Positions 1 to 8,466 of a stretch of DNA of 64,000 nucleotides are shown piece by piece. The number at the start of each line of letters is the position of its first letter. Positions within the stretch are counted from its first letter, which is position 1. A program made the translations under genes and the position numbers. Source of the stretch: Methylophilaceae bacterium (GTDB lineage Bacteria > Pseudomonadota > Gammaproteobacteria > Burkholderiales > Methylophilaceae); NCBI GenBank assembly GCA_013141125.1, contig JABFRO010000001.1:124001-188000 (forward strand). Direction: 5' to 3'. The notes beneath the pieces are model-generated. The model had not been told where the DNA came from. It saw only the letters and a list, made by a program, of their open reading frames with translations, and searched no databases.

Positions 1-1180
1 GTTCCGGGTAGCGTGTAAAGGGCGCGCCGTTGGGGCTGTCGGTGGTGAAGAAAATTTGCCAGGGATTATTCACCAGTAAAAACAGTTCCAGGCCGATTGC
101 CCATTGCAAGGTATTTACAAAACTGGCCGCTTGGTAGTGATAGGGCAGTATGCCGCCGCCGCCTTCACATTCCGTATCGGCTATCACCCATTTGGCGGGG
201 TTAGCCACGCTGCGGGCGTTGAATTGGCGCATGACATCGCCGGAAATGGTTATAGTTTGGCCAAATAGCACTTGTCCGACATCGGCGGTGATATTGGGGT
301 TGGCATTAAGCGCTTCGGCAATTTGCGCGGCGGCGGAACAAAAGCCTTGCTTGCCAGCATCGCTATAACTATGAAATTGGATATGCGTGAGGTGCATGGG
401 CAAGCCCTCAGCGGCGGCTATGGTAGCGAGCGTAGTGGCGACGTTGCCGGGTACGCCCAGATTATTGCAGTGCACATGCAGCGGATGCGGCACCCCCAGC
501 TTGCACACGGCGTGTTGCAAGGCATTTAAAATAGTGCGCGAGCTGACTCCGTAAAACGGCACTTCTTCATCCAGTTCAAGGGTGCGCGCATTAAATTTAA
601 AGGCAAGCGCACCGCCAGCGTTAATCACTTTCAGTCCCAGACAGCGCGTGGCTTGCAGCGTCCACGCCACATAATCCTCCACCGCCTGCTGGCCGCGCTT
701 GTTGCGTAATAAACGCAATAAAAAATCATCGCTGCCCAGTACGGCCAGACCGGCGGTATCAATAATGGGAATATCCGCCATTTCCAGATGCGCTTGCAGG
801 GCGTTAGACGGCAAAATGGCGGGTTCAACCACCGTGGTATAGCCCATTTGGGCGTAACGTCTGCCGGTATCGCGCGCCGACCATTTGCCGGGGCGCGGCT
901 TGAGGGATTGCAGCATGTGCTCGCGGCGCAAATCCGGGGTAATCAGACGCGCGGTATTGACGTTGCCACCGGCGATATGGCTATGAATATCAATCGCGCC
1001 GGCCATGACCACTTTGCCGCTGACATCAATCTCGTTATCGATTTTGGTGTTGGCAGGCGGCGCTGCAACAATGCGACCATCGCGAAAATAAATATCGCGC
1101 ACTTCGCCGTTAATATGGTGTTGCGGATCATAAACAATGCCGCCGCGCAAACGGGTTAAGTCTGATGTTAATTGAGACAT
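1..1180 (-). CDS. fhcA: formyltransferase/hydrolase complex subunit A (FhcA), C-terminus beyond window
   Basis: FhcA is the amidohydrolase subunit of the Fhc complex, which moves the formyl group from formyl-H4MPT and releases formate in the cytoplasm. It is homologous to archaeal formylmethanofuran dehydrogenase subunit A. 393 residues are visible; the rest runs off the window edge. The binuclear-metal ligands expected for the family are present: HSH at 66-68, Lys184 in LKVINAGG (the candidate carboxylated lysine), His in HVHCNNLG near 235-237, LTHIQFH near 266, and Asp381 in TTDSPNG. The ATG at 1180 lies 13 bp inside the end of the COG0523 GTPase gene, so the two are probably translationally coupled. 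Family assignment is firm; the zinc-operon link is inference. Confidence 0.9.
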   Translation of the reverse strand, partial: MSQLTSDLTRLRGGIVYDPQHHINGEVRDIYFRDGRIVAAPPANTKIDNEIDVSGKVVMAGAIDIHSHIAGGNVNTARLITPDLRREHMLQSLKPRPGKWSARDTGRRYAQMGYTTVVEPAILPSNALQAHLEMADIPIIDTAGLAVLGSDDFLLRLLRNKRGQQAVEDYVAWTLQATRCLGLKVINAGGALAFKFNARTLELDEEVPFYGVSSRTILNALQHAVCKLGVPHPLHVHCNNLGVPGNVATTLATIAAAEGLPMHLTHIQFHSYSDAGKQGFCSAAAQIAEALNANPNITADVGQVLFGQTITISGDVMRQFNARSVANPAKWVIADTECEGGGGILPYHYQAASFVNTLQWAIGLELFLLVNNPWQIFFTTDSPNGAPFTRYPE

Positions 1181-2133
1181 AGTTCCAAGCCTTCTTCAAT
1201 AGATTGTCGTGGTAAATCTTTGCCTATAAAAACCAATACCGATTCGCGTGCTTCATCCGTTTTCCATGCATTGCCCTTGTCGCCGCCCATCAGCATATGC
1301 ACTCCCTGAATCACGGTTTTGTGCGGATCATCGGCGATATTGAGTATGCCTTTGTAACGTAGTAATTGCGTACCGTAAACTTCCAGCAAATAGCCGAAAA
1401 AAGTTTCCAGCTTTGGCAAATCAAACGGGCGTGGATGGCGAAACACAAAAGACGTGATGTTGTCATCATGCGCATGGCTGACATCTTCAAGAAAATCCGG
1501 CTCTATTTTGAGAACTTCTTCCAGATCAAATCCGCCAATATCCAGAATGTCGTGGATGTCGGCCTCACCAAAATGCACGGGTTTGATCGGAGCACGCGGG
1601 TTGATCTGGCGTAAACGTGCTGTCAGTGCTTGGACGGCGGCAGGCTCGGCCAAATCAGTTTTTGAAAGCAGAATGCGGTCGGCAAACCCTACTTGTTCCA
1701 GTGCTTCGTGGTGTTCATCCAGTTGTTGCATCCCGTGTACGGCATCCACCACGGTGATGATGGCATCCAGTTTGTAATACTGGCTGATGGCTTCTTCAAT
1801 AAAAAAGGTTTGCGCTACCGGAGCCGGGTCAGCCAGCCCCGTGGTTTCGATAATGACACGTTGAAAAGCAAGCTCCCGCGCCTTCAATTCGCCCAAAATA
1901 CGCACCAGATCGCCGCGCACTGTGCAGCAAATGCAGCCGTTATTCATCTCCACAATTTGCTCTTCGCCCTGAATTAGCAAATCGCCATCCACGCCAGCTT
2001 CACCAAACTCGTTTTCAATGACGGCGATACGCTGTCCGTGCTGTTCGTTCAAAATGCGGTTCAGCAGTGTGGTTTTACCTGCACCTAAAAAACCGGTGAG
2101 GATGGTGACGGGGATGAGTTTAGGGGTTGTCAT
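1168..2133 (-). CDS. COG0523 (CobW/YjiA/ZigA-type) GTP-dependent metallochaperone
   Basis: P-loop GTPase of the G3E/COG0523 family, 321 aa. Seen: Walker [10 protein letters not shown] at residues 14-22, the metal-binding CICC (CxCC) at 67-70, TTGLADP, and an SKTDL guanine-specificity motif; a CobW C-terminal domain follows. Members deliver or save metal ions, and many are Zur-controlled in zinc limitation. I start at ATG 2133, which has an AAGGA Shine-Dalgarno; the in-frame ATG 60 bp upstream has none. Upstream lie ZIP, MerC, HisI-like and QueD-like genes, the company typical of zinc-linked COG0523 proteins; fhcA overlaps its end. It could serve another metal; zinc is inferred from context. 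Confidence 0.85.
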   Translation of the reverse strand: MTTPKLIPVTILTGFLGAGKTTLLNRILNEQHGQRIAVIENEFGEAGVDGDLLIQGEEQIVEMNNGCICCTVRGDLVRILGELKARELAFQRVIIETTGLADPAPVAQTFFIEEAISQYYKLDAIITVVDAVHGMQQLDEHHEALEQVGFADRILLSKTDLAEPAAVQALTARLRQINPRAPIKPVHFGEADIHDILDIGGFDLEEVLKIEPDFLEDVSHAHDDNITSFVFRHPRPFDLPKLETFFGYLLEVYGTQLLRYKGILNIADDPHKTVIQGVHMLMGGDKGNAWKTDEARESVLVFIGKDLPRQSIEEGLELCLN

Positions 2134-2227
2134 GATTATCCTTTTTGAATGTATTACTTGAAAGCAGGTGTTGAGAAGTGAAATTACAGACACTCAAACT
2201 CAATAAAAAAGGTATGAATGAAAATTG

Positions 2228-3205
2228 TTAACGAAATCTTTCAACCAATTTAGCAAGATAAAACCATTCGTTTCCAGCCTCCGCCTTGGGATTGGGAAAC
2301 AACAAAATGGCTTCATGCTCTGCAATTACCGGGGTGCCATCCTTGCGCGTACCGATTAAATCGCCTGCGTAAGTTACGTCAAAATTTTTCCAGGCCTTGC
2401 TGAAATTGTCTTCGCTACTCGTCTTATCAATGACTTCTAAAATGCGTAAACTTTTTAAGCCGTCTACAACTTTTGGTGCGGGATAATCTATCAATGCCAA
2501 ATGTGCAAGCGTATTGTGAATGGCCTGGTAGGCTACTTGCGGTGCTTCCGGGTCGTCATGCTGGCCACATTCCAGAGTCATAGCCCAACCGCCTTGTGAA
2601 CGCATGTATTCGGTGGTGCCTACGCCGTATTTGGTATCCAGATTGTGCAATTGCGCGTGATTGGGGTACCCGTGTTTATTGGCAAGACGTAGCGTTACAC
2701 CGCGCGAGTATGTGTCCAGCCAGCCATCGACGATTAGATGAACGCCCAACCGCGCCACTAACGACTCTTCTTCGGCGGCATGTTGAAATGGTTCTAAAGT
2801 ACCGGTGTTGTTGAGTGGGCCTATCAATGCAAACGGCTTGCCCGGCGTATGAAAAGAATGCAAATCCAGTAGTACATCATGCTGTGCCAGTAAGGGGCAT
2901 AGCCAGTTCGCCACGTAATCTTCATAATTTCCGGGTTGGGAATTCGGATTTAGATTTCGATTCAGGTTGCGCTCACCCATACGTTGCTTTAAAGCGTAGG
3001 CAAGTGGGTTGGTGATAGGCACGAAAGTTACACTGCCAGCGACCACTGGCATCAGACCGGTTTCCATTTCATTGATTACGCGAAAAATCGCTTGCGTACC
3101 ACAGGTTTCATTGCCATGTACCGCCCCAAGCACTATCAAACGCAAGCCGGGTTTGGTACCTGTAAACGTGATGGATTTAAAATGTTGATGAGCTTTTTTG
3201 GTCAT
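2228..3205 (-). CDS. M14-type zinc deacylase, succinylglutamate desuccinylase/aspartoacylase family
   Basis: 325 aa cytoplasmic protein of the AstE/AspA family, zinc hydrolases that remove acyl groups from amino acids. The zinc motif is VHGNE (His30, Glu33) with a third ligand His116 in LLDLHSF. NRNLNP (82-87) resembles the substrate-binding motif, and Glu212 in TLECGQH fits the catalytic glutamate. A C-terminal domain of about 90 residues follows. Its ATG overlaps the QueD-like stop as ATGA, so it belongs to the operon. The substrate cannot be read from sequence. It may be an amino-acid or peptide deacylase tied to metal stress, or it may act on a pterin or glutamyl conjugate; neither is shown. 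Confidence 0.75.
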   Translation of the reverse strand: MTKKAHQHFKSITFTGTKPGLRLIVLGAVHGNETCGTQAIFRVINEMETGLMPVVAGSVTFVPITNPLAYALKQRMGERNLNRNLNPNSQPGNYEDYVANWLCPLLAQHDVLLDLHSFHTPGKPFALIGPLNNTGTLEPFQHAAEEESLVARLGVHLIVDGWLDTYSRGVTLRLANKHGYPNHAQLHNLDTKYGVGTTEYMRSQGGWAMTLECGQHDDPEAPQVAYQAIHNTLAHLALIDYPAPKVVDGLKSLRILEVIDKTSSEDNFSKAWKNFDVTYAGDLIGTRKDGTPVIAEHEAILLFPNPKAEAGNEWFYLAKLVERFR

Positions 3206-3777
3206 GATGTTTTGCTGAATTTTTTGTCATTTTGCGGTAGTTGGTTCAAAATTCCCGTTTTATCCTCAAGCAGTATTTGTGGTGAAAAACGCATATCCGA
3301 TACGGATAGAAGCCCCATTTGAGGGTTGTGTGCGTCCTTGTTAAAGCATTGCGCATAACCGGTGGCGGTTTCATGCACGATGATGGAAGCCAAGCGTATG
3401 TCAGCTTCGCCATTACGCATTATGGTTTGTTGTAATACTTGTTCCAGCAGCACAAAAAACACGCGTGAAAGCTGCTCGGCACTGGGCGAAACCGGTAAAC
3501 CTATCCAGCGCAGAGAGTGCAGAATGTTTGCGGCGATATAGGCCGGATCATCGTCATTCCAGTAGACCAGCGTATGATCAAAAGCATCCACCACGCTACG
3601 CATCTCGTGTTTCATCAAGCCAAAGTCATACACCATTTTCCCATGATCCAGGGCATCGGCTTCCAGCAAGATTTCAACTTTGTAGGAATGCCCATGTACT
3701 GAACGCGAGCAGCGCTCGGTTGAGCAATTGCGTACGATGTGTGCGCCTTCAAAGCTGAATAATTTGCGGATAATCAT
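3202..3777 (-). CDS. QueD/6-pyruvoyl-tetrahydropterin synthase-family protein
   Basis: 191 aa, longer than E. coli QueD (about 120 aa). Zinc-ligand histidines are kept: AH at 12-13 and HGH at 28-30, plus the FDH and VHET motifs near the active site. The canonical CxxxHGH reads SRSVHGH here: the catalytic Cys position is Ser24, with Cys23 displaced by one residue. This suggests altered chemistry or a shifted nucleophile. Stop and start codons overlap as ATGA with both neighbours (HisI-like upstream, deacylase downstream), so it is mid-operon. QueD paralogues occur in zinc-limitation clusters with COG0523; a role in H4MPT pterin synthesis is the alternative. Confidence 0.75.
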   Translation of the reverse strand: MIIRKLFSFEGAHIVRNCSTERCSRSVHGHSYKVEILLEADALDHGKMVYDFGLMKHEMRSVVDAFDHTLVYWNDDDPAYIAANILHSLRWIGLPVSPSAEQLSRVFFVLLEQVLQQTIMRNGEADIRLASIIVHETATGYAQCFNKDAHNPQMGLLSVSDMRFSPQILLEDKTGILNQLPQNDKKFSKTS

Positions 3778-4250
3778 GGAGTTTTGATTGTTTGTTGATG
3801 TGGATTAAATCCATAGGCCAGTTCGGGGTCGTATATTTTTTCCGTTTCCAGATACGTCAGTGAAAAATCTGTTTTGCTATCAGCAATATTCAATTCACGA
3901 AAAAAACAGGAGTGATAACCAACATGGCAGGAGGCGCCTTTAGTCAGCGTAACGCGCAGCAACAGACAATCCTGATCGTCGTCGATAAGAATGCGATTAA
4001 CAATTTGTGCCTGACCTGAGCGTTCGCCCTTTTTCCACAACTGCTGCCGGGCACGCGACCAATAGTGCGCCATGCCGGAAACAATGGTTTTTTCCAGTGC
4101 TTCACGGCTCATCCATCCCAGCATCAGCACTTCCAGGCTGGCATTGTCCTGGGTAATCACTGGGATCAAACCTTGTGCATCGAACAAGGCCTGCAGTTGT
4201 TTACCTTCTTCAATGTCGAACAAGCTGCTACGAATTGGGAAATCCATCAT
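3774..4250 (-). CDS. HisI-like phosphoribosyl-AMP cyclohydrolase paralogue with altered zinc site
   Basis: 158 aa, somewhat longer than usual HisI. HisI signatures are clear: GWMSREALEKT, HYWSRARQ, LWKKGERSG and GASCHVGYHSCFF. In HisI the zinc ligands are the Cys of DCDxD and two later Cys. Here DCDxD reads DDDQD (90-94), so the first Cys is Asp91, while Cys108 and Cys115 remain; Cys95 is nearby. HisI paralogues with weakened zinc sites are known beside COG0523 genes in zinc-limitation regulons. Two adjacent ATGs (4250, 4247) are possible starts, neither with a clear Shine-Dalgarno. The gene overlaps the QueD-like gene by ATGA. A histidine-pathway HisI should exist elsewhere in the genome. 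Confidence 0.8.
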   Translation of the reverse strand: MMDFPIRSSLFDIEEGKQLQALFDAQGLIPVITQDNASLEVLMLGWMSREALEKTIVSGMAHYWSRARQQLWKKGERSGQAQIVNRILIDDDQDCLLLRVTLTKGASCHVGYHSCFFRELNIADSKTDFSLTYLETEKIYDPELAYGFNPHQQTIKTP

Positions 4251-4294
4251 GTTTTAATCTCTAGTGTGTCATCGTTGAAAATGCTGTCGTAATG

Positions 4295-5035
4295 CTATTG
4301 AATGAGTTTGGCCAATACCGCTACGCCTACACCCAGCGACATCAAGCCCAATTGCAGCACGGTATCGCGTAGTTGGCGACGTTGTTGGAGTTCAGGCACA
4401 AGGTCGGCAACCGCGATATAAATAAAGCTGGCGGCGGCTAAAGTGAGTGCGTAGGGAATGGCATCCCTGGCATGCTCCAGTGTTAGCCAGCCCAGTACGC
4501 CGCCCAGCGTCATGGCTGCACCGGATAGCGCGTTGAGAAATAATGCGCGAGATTTGCTGAGTCCTCCATCCAGTAGCACCATGAAGTCGGATATTTCCTG
4601 CGGAATTTCATGCGCGGTGACGGCGATTGCAGTCGCCCAGCCCAACTTCCAGTCGGTAAGGAAAGCGGCGGCAATGAGTACGCCATCGACGAAATTGTGC
4701 ATCCCGTCACCGATAATAATCATCGCCACTTGTGGTTTGTGCGTGGTATGACCGTGGTGCATGTTGTGGTCATGTCGCCATAAAGCCATTTTTTCCAGTA
4801 GAAAAAAGCCCATGATCCCAGCCAGCAACACCCAACCCGCCGTAGTGATGTCCAGCCCCAGTTCTACTGCTTCCGGTAGCAGATCGGTAAGCGCAAAACC
4901 GAGCAAAACGCCCACGGCAAATGCCACCATGCGATTGGCAAATTGTGCCAGTGCGGTGAGTGCCAATGTGGCGGCCAGAAATACCGAGACAACGCCGCCT
5001 GCTAATGTAGCCAGTATGATCCAGAGCAGGGTCAT
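4295..5035 (-). CDS. ZIP-family divalent metal importer
   Basis: 246 aa integral membrane protein with about eight hydrophobic segments. The diagnostic ZIP motifs are present: HNFVDG in the helix IV region and HEIPQE in helix V, which form the binuclear metal site. A His-rich cytoplasmic loop (HDHNMHHGHTTH) precedes helix IV. ATG 5035 overlaps the merC-like stop as ATGA; an upstream in-frame extension lies inside the merC-like gene and is low-complexity, so I rejected it. Zinc import is the likeliest role, given the company of COG0523 and the zinc-enzyme paralogues; iron or manganese are not excluded. It ends 44 bp before the HisI-like gene. Confidence 0.88.
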   Translation of the reverse strand: MTLLWIILATLAGGVVSVFLAATLALTALAQFANRMVAFAVGVLLGFALTDLLPEAVELGLDITTAGWVLLAGIMGFFLLEKMALWRHDHNMHHGHTTHKPQVAMIIIGDGMHNFVDGVLIAAAFLTDWKLGWATAIAVTAHEIPQEISDFMVLLDGGLSKSRALFLNALSGAAMTLGGVLGWLTLEHARDAIPYALTLAAASFIYIAVADLVPELQQRRQLRDTVLQLGLMSLGVGVAVLAKLIQ

Positions 5036-5424
5036 GCGTGTTGCATCACAATGCGGTGAATGAGGGTGAGGCGGCCGTTGATAATATGTCCGGCGACCAG
5101 TAGCAAACTGCCTGCTACCGTCAATACTGTTTCCAGAGCTATGCTCATGGGCAGAAACGCCCCCAGGCCTACCAGCACAATTCCGGCACACATCAAGATT
5201 ATGGGAAGTACTTGACTATGCTCACGAAAACCATTCCATCCCGCCAAGGCAGCGGCCGGTACCAGTGCATAAAATAACCAGACATGCGCGGATTCATCCA
5301 GCCATAGAGTGATAGGCAATAACGCGGCCATCCACGGTAGTATTAGACAATGGATCAGGCATAGAAAAGAAAGGAATCCGCCCAGACCATCCCATTTTAA
5401 CAAGCGGGTAGATTGAAAATTCAT
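5032..5424 (-). CDS. MerC-domain inner-membrane protein
   Basis: 130 aa with four hydrophobic segments. A paired Cys motif, CLIHC (22-26), lies in the first membrane helix, as in MerC metal-uptake proteins. No merA, merT, merP or merR is nearby, so mercury resistance is unlikely. Small MerC-domain proteins are commonly found beside zinc-uptake genes. It is the first gene of the minus-strand run and overlaps the ZIP gene by ATGA. Two palindromes, centred 20 and 59 bp upstream of its ATG, lie where a repressor could block the promoter. Confidence 0.75.
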   Translation of the reverse strand: MNFQSTRLLKWDGLGGFLSFLCLIHCLILPWMAALLPITLWLDESAHVWLFYALVPAAALAGWNGFREHSQVLPIILMCAGIVLVGLGAFLPMSIALETVLTVAGSLLLVAGHIINGRLTLIHRIVMQHA

Positions 5425-5435
5425 ATCAGCATCTA

Positions 5436-5452
5436 ACGCAATAAAGTTGCAT
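5436..5452. promoter_or_regulatory. candidate metalloregulator operator, copy proximal to merC-like gene
   Basis: Imperfect 17-bp palindrome ACGCAA-TAAAG-TTGCAT, centred about 20 bp before the merC-like start. It shares the GCAA-n5-TTGC pattern with a second palindrome 39 bp away. The spacing plan (5-bp half-sites around a 5-bp centre) resembles Zur boxes, though the half-sites differ from the gammaproteobacterial consensus. Zur is therefore a guess from the downstream genes. Confidence 0.5.
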
Positions 5453-5474
5453 TGTATCCATGGCCACTCATTTT

Positions 5475-5491
5475 ATGCAATAGTGTTGCAT
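5475..5491. promoter_or_regulatory. candidate metalloregulator operator, distal copy
   Basis: Perfect inverted repeat ATGCAA-TAGTG-TTGCAT, 17 bp, centred about 59 bp upstream of the merC-like ATG. It is nearly identical to the proximal palindrome, which makes chance unlikely. The pair suggests cooperative binding by a dimeric Fur/Zur-type repressor. Confidence 0.55.
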
Positions 5492-5785
5492 TTATGGGCT
5501 GAATCTTGGTAAGGGTAATTACTGCTAATCTGTGCGGGGGTTTATAAAGCCAAGGTATGATCTTTCGTGATAGATTAGAGCTGAACCAAATAAACAGCCT
5601 GGTTGTCACTACCAAGGTCGAGCAAAGTAATTACTAGCGCATGGGTACTTCTATTAATCCAATTTTCGTCGTTATACTGCGTTGCTTACAAAAAATTATT
5701 CCTTACATATCAAACACATGCCGCGTCGTAATTTTTCGCTCGCGCCTTGTCTAACTTAGAAACTTGAATTAATAGAAGCGCCCGC

Positions 5786-7264
5786 ATGTCTAAAGAAAAT
5801 CAAACATCAAAAATAAAACTAAATACTAGGGCATGGCTAACTGGCTTGGCTATTTTAGGACAATGCAATCTGCTGCTGGCTGAAAATTCCCTTTGGTATC
5901 GCAGTGATGATCCGCTTAAAACCGAGGCCTTGGCACCGCCTGCGCTTCCTGTCGGCTATCTGCAAAGCACAGCCTGCCATGCCGTCAACTATGAAAGCGC
6001 GCTGACCCTAGCCGGTGTGGCTGAAGCCGCTTTGTGCAATAACCCGCAAACGCGCGCTGCTTATGCCAGTGCCAGAGTGCAGGCGGCGCAGGTGGGAATA
6101 GCGCAATCGGCTTATTTGCCTGCGCTCACGGACAATGTTTCCGGCAACTTGAATTTTTCCAGTCCCGCCAGTTCACGCAGTAATCCCTATGGCAATCTGA
6201 GTAACAGCCTGGTGGCTTCTTATCTGTTATATGATTTTGGCAATCGCGATGCCAATCTGGAAAACGCGCGCCAGTTGCTGCAAGCCGCCAGCGCTACGCA
6301 GAGCAGTGTGGTGCAAAATGTGTTGCTCAGCGCGATTCAGGCTTATTACCAGGTGCAAGCCGGGATTGCAGTGCTGGATGCGGCGCGCGAAACCGAGCGT
6401 GCCAGCGAGGAAAGTTTCAAGGCGGCGAATGCGCGTTATTCGGCAGGGGTAGCCACACCGGCGGATAAACTGCTGGCGCAAACGCAATTTGCGCAAAACA
6501 CATTAACGCGGATTACGGCGCAAGGCACGCTGAATACAGCCTATGGCACACTGGCCAATGTCATGGGGCTGGCCGCTAATCAAACGCTCAAGCTGGCATC
6601 GGCCTCGCCGGTGCAAACCTCGCAGAATCTGGATCAGGATATGGATGCGCTGATAGAGCAAGCACGTGTGCGCAGACCGGATTTAATTGCCAGCGAGGCG
6701 CAGCTCAAAGCCGCACAGGCCAGCATAGAAGCCAGCCGCGCAGCGGCCAAGCCGACGCTATCAGTTGCACTCTCCAATAATTTTCAGGATGGCAGCGATT
6801 TGCGCTCCAGCAATAACACCGCCCTGGGCATGACGCTTTCCATTCCCTTGTTCAGCGGCTTTGCGCCTACTTATCGCATCCGTTCCGCACAAGCCAATGC
6901 CGAGGTGCGCGCCGCACAGCGCGATCAGCTGCGTCTGCAAATTTCACTGGATGTGTGGAGCGCGTATCAAAATCTGCGTACTTCTAATCAAGCCATTACC
7001 GCAGCCGAAGCATTGCTGAGCAGTGCCGAGCAATCCGCCGCTATGAGCTTGGGGCGCTACAAGGCCGGTGTGGGTAATATTGTCGAGATGCTTAATGCGC
7101 AGGGCGCGCTGGCAACCGCCAGACAGCAAAAAATACAAGCTGATCTTAATTGGAATATCGCCCGCGCCAGTTTGGCGCAAGCCATGGGCGGATTGGATAG
7201 TGCCATGCTGCAATCATTACCAGAAGGTGACAAAGCTTTGACGAATACGGAAAAACAACCATGA
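5786..7264 (+). CDS. TolC-family outer-membrane efflux channel
   Basis: 492 aa. An N-terminal signal segment ends near LLLAEN (residues 30-34). Two homologous helical halves follow, rich in Ala/Gln and typical of outer-membrane efflux proteins (SAYLPALTDNVSG and AAKPTLSVALSNNF mark the beta-barrel strands of each repeat). It forms the trimeric exit duct for the adaptor and ABC transporter encoded next. Its stop overlaps the macA start (ATGA), so the four coding segments form one operon. The Shine-Dalgarno is weak. The transported compound cannot be inferred. Confidence 0.88.
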   Translation: MSKENQTSKIKLNTRAWLTGLAILGQCNLLLAENSLWYRSDDPLKTEALAPPALPVGYLQSTACHAVNYESALTLAGVAEAALCNNPQTRAAYASARVQAAQVGIAQSAYLPALTDNVSGNLNFSSPASSRSNPYGNLSNSLVASYLLYDFGNRDANLENARQLLQAASATQSSVVQNVLLSAIQAYYQVQAGIAVLDAARETERASEESFKAANARYSAGVATPADKLLAQTQFAQNTLTRITAQGTLNTAYGTLANVMGLAANQTLKLASASPVQTSQNLDQDMDALIEQARVRRPDLIASEAQLKAAQASIEASRAAAKPTLSVALSNNFQDGSDLRSSNNTALGMTLSIPLFSGFAPTYRIRSAQANAEVRAAQRDQLRLQISLDVWSAYQNLRTSNQAITAAEALLSSAEQSAAMSLGRYKAGVGNIVEMLNAQGALATARQQKIQADLNWNIARASLAQAMGGLDSAMLQSLPEGDKALTNTEKQP

Positions 7265-8466
7265 GTAGCATGATTAAAAAAATAGGTATTGCGGTAATTT
7301 TGCTGGGTTTGCTGGGGGGCGGTTATTACTATTATCAAAAAAGCAAAACCAAAACACCCGAGCAACTTTACCGTTTGCAGGAAATTAGCAAAGGCGATGT
7401 AGCACGCAGTGTTTCCGCCAACGGCACACTTAATCCGGTGACCTTGATTAGCGTGGGTACCCAGGTTTCCGGCCGCGTCAGCAAGTTGTATGTGGATTTT
7501 AATGACCGCGTAGAAAAAGATCAGGTGTTGTTGGAGCTGGACGATGCCTTGTTTACCGCGCAGATTGCGCAATCCACCGGCAATGTAGGCAACGCTGAAG
7601 CTTCGGTAGAGCTGGCGCAGGCCAATGAGCGGCGTACACGCTCCTTATTGGCACAGGAATATGTCTCCAAGCAAGAGCTGGATCAATCCGTGCAAGCCCT
7701 GAAATCAGCACGCGCGCAGTTGGATACGGCGCGTGGCCAGCTGCGCCGTGACCAGACCAATTTAAGCTATTCCATTATCCGCTCGCCGGTTTCGGGCGTG
7801 GTGGTAGATAGAGTGGTGGATGTTGGGCAAACCGTGGCTGCCAGTTTTCAAACGCCTACGCTGATTAAAATTGCGCAGGATTTAGCCAAAATGCAGATTA
7901 GTTCCAGCTTTGCCGAAGCGGATATTGGCAATATCCAGGTTGGGCAAGCGGTCAAATTCAGCGTGGATGCTTATCCCAACCGCAATTTTGAAGGCGTGGT
8001 CAAAGAGCTGCGCCTGAATCCTACGGTGACTTCCAATGTGGTGACTTATAACGTGGTGGTATCGGTGGATAACCCGGATAAAATCCTGCTGCCGGGGATG
8101 ACCGCCTATGTCAGCATTGTGGTGGCCAAGCGTGAGAATGTGCTGCTGGCACCCAATGCGGCACTGCGCTTTAAGCCCAAGCTGGATGAAAGCCAAACGG
8201 CGAGCGTAGCTGGCAAGAACGGACGCGATGCCGGCCGTGGTCGCGGCAAAAAGAAACCCGGCGCTGAGGACTTAAGCGGCGGCACGATATATATCATTAA
8301 AAATGGCAAGCTGGCACCAGTACGCGTCACGGTGGGCATTTCGGATAGCCGTTTTACCGAAATCACGAGCGATGAGTTGAAAGTGAACGATCAAGTCATT
8401 GTTGGTGAGAACCAGGCCGATGAATCTTCCGCATCCGGCAGCACCATGCGCTTCAGGATGTTCTAA
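7261..8466 (+). CDS. macA: MacA-like periplasmic adaptor (RND/HlyD family)
   Basis: 401 aa. It has one N-terminal membrane helix (residues about 5-25), then a lipoyl/hairpin region (TQVSGRVSKLYVDFNDRV), a coiled-coil hairpin rich in Gln/Ala, the second lipoyl half (SIIRSPVSGVVVDRVVDVG) and beta-barrel domains. A Lys/Arg/Gly-rich insert near 315-335 (RGRGKKK) is unusual and probably a surface loop. It links the MacB-type ABC transporter to TolC across the periplasm. It starts inside the tolC stop and ends in a TAATG overlap with the ATPase gene. Confidence 0.88.
   Translation: MSSMIKKIGIAVILLGLLGGGYYYYQKSKTKTPEQLYRLQEISKGDVARSVSANGTLNPVTLISVGTQVSGRVSKLYVDFNDRVEKDQVLLELDDALFTAQIAQSTGNVGNAEASVELAQANERRTRSLLAQEYVSKQELDQSVQALKSARAQLDTARGQLRRDQTNLSYSIIRSPVSGVVVDRVVDVGQTVAASFQTPTLIKIAQDLAKMQISSSFAEADIGNIQVGQAVKFSVDAYPNRNFEGVVKELRLNPTVTSNVVTYNVVVSVDNPDKILLPGMTAYVSIVVAKRENVLLAPNAALRFKPKLDESQTASVAGKNGRDAGRGRGKKKPGAEDLSGGTIYIIKNGKLAPVRVTVGISDSRFTEITSDELKVNDQVIVGENQADESSASGSTMRFRMF

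Larger units (their letters stand above)
5425..5785. other. divergent intergenic region, merC-like operon / tolC operon
   Basis: 361 bp without a credible gene. The left part carries the two palindromes described separately. The right part is AT-rich and should hold the tolC-macAB promoter; I could not fix -35/-10 boxes with confidence. A 60-codon reading frame here on the minus strand has no Shine-Dalgarno and no recognisable features. Confidence 0.6.

Noticed and set aside
5433-5615. 60-codon minus-strand frame in the intergenic region
   Set aside because: No Shine-Dalgarno or recognisable features, and it overlaps the palindromes.
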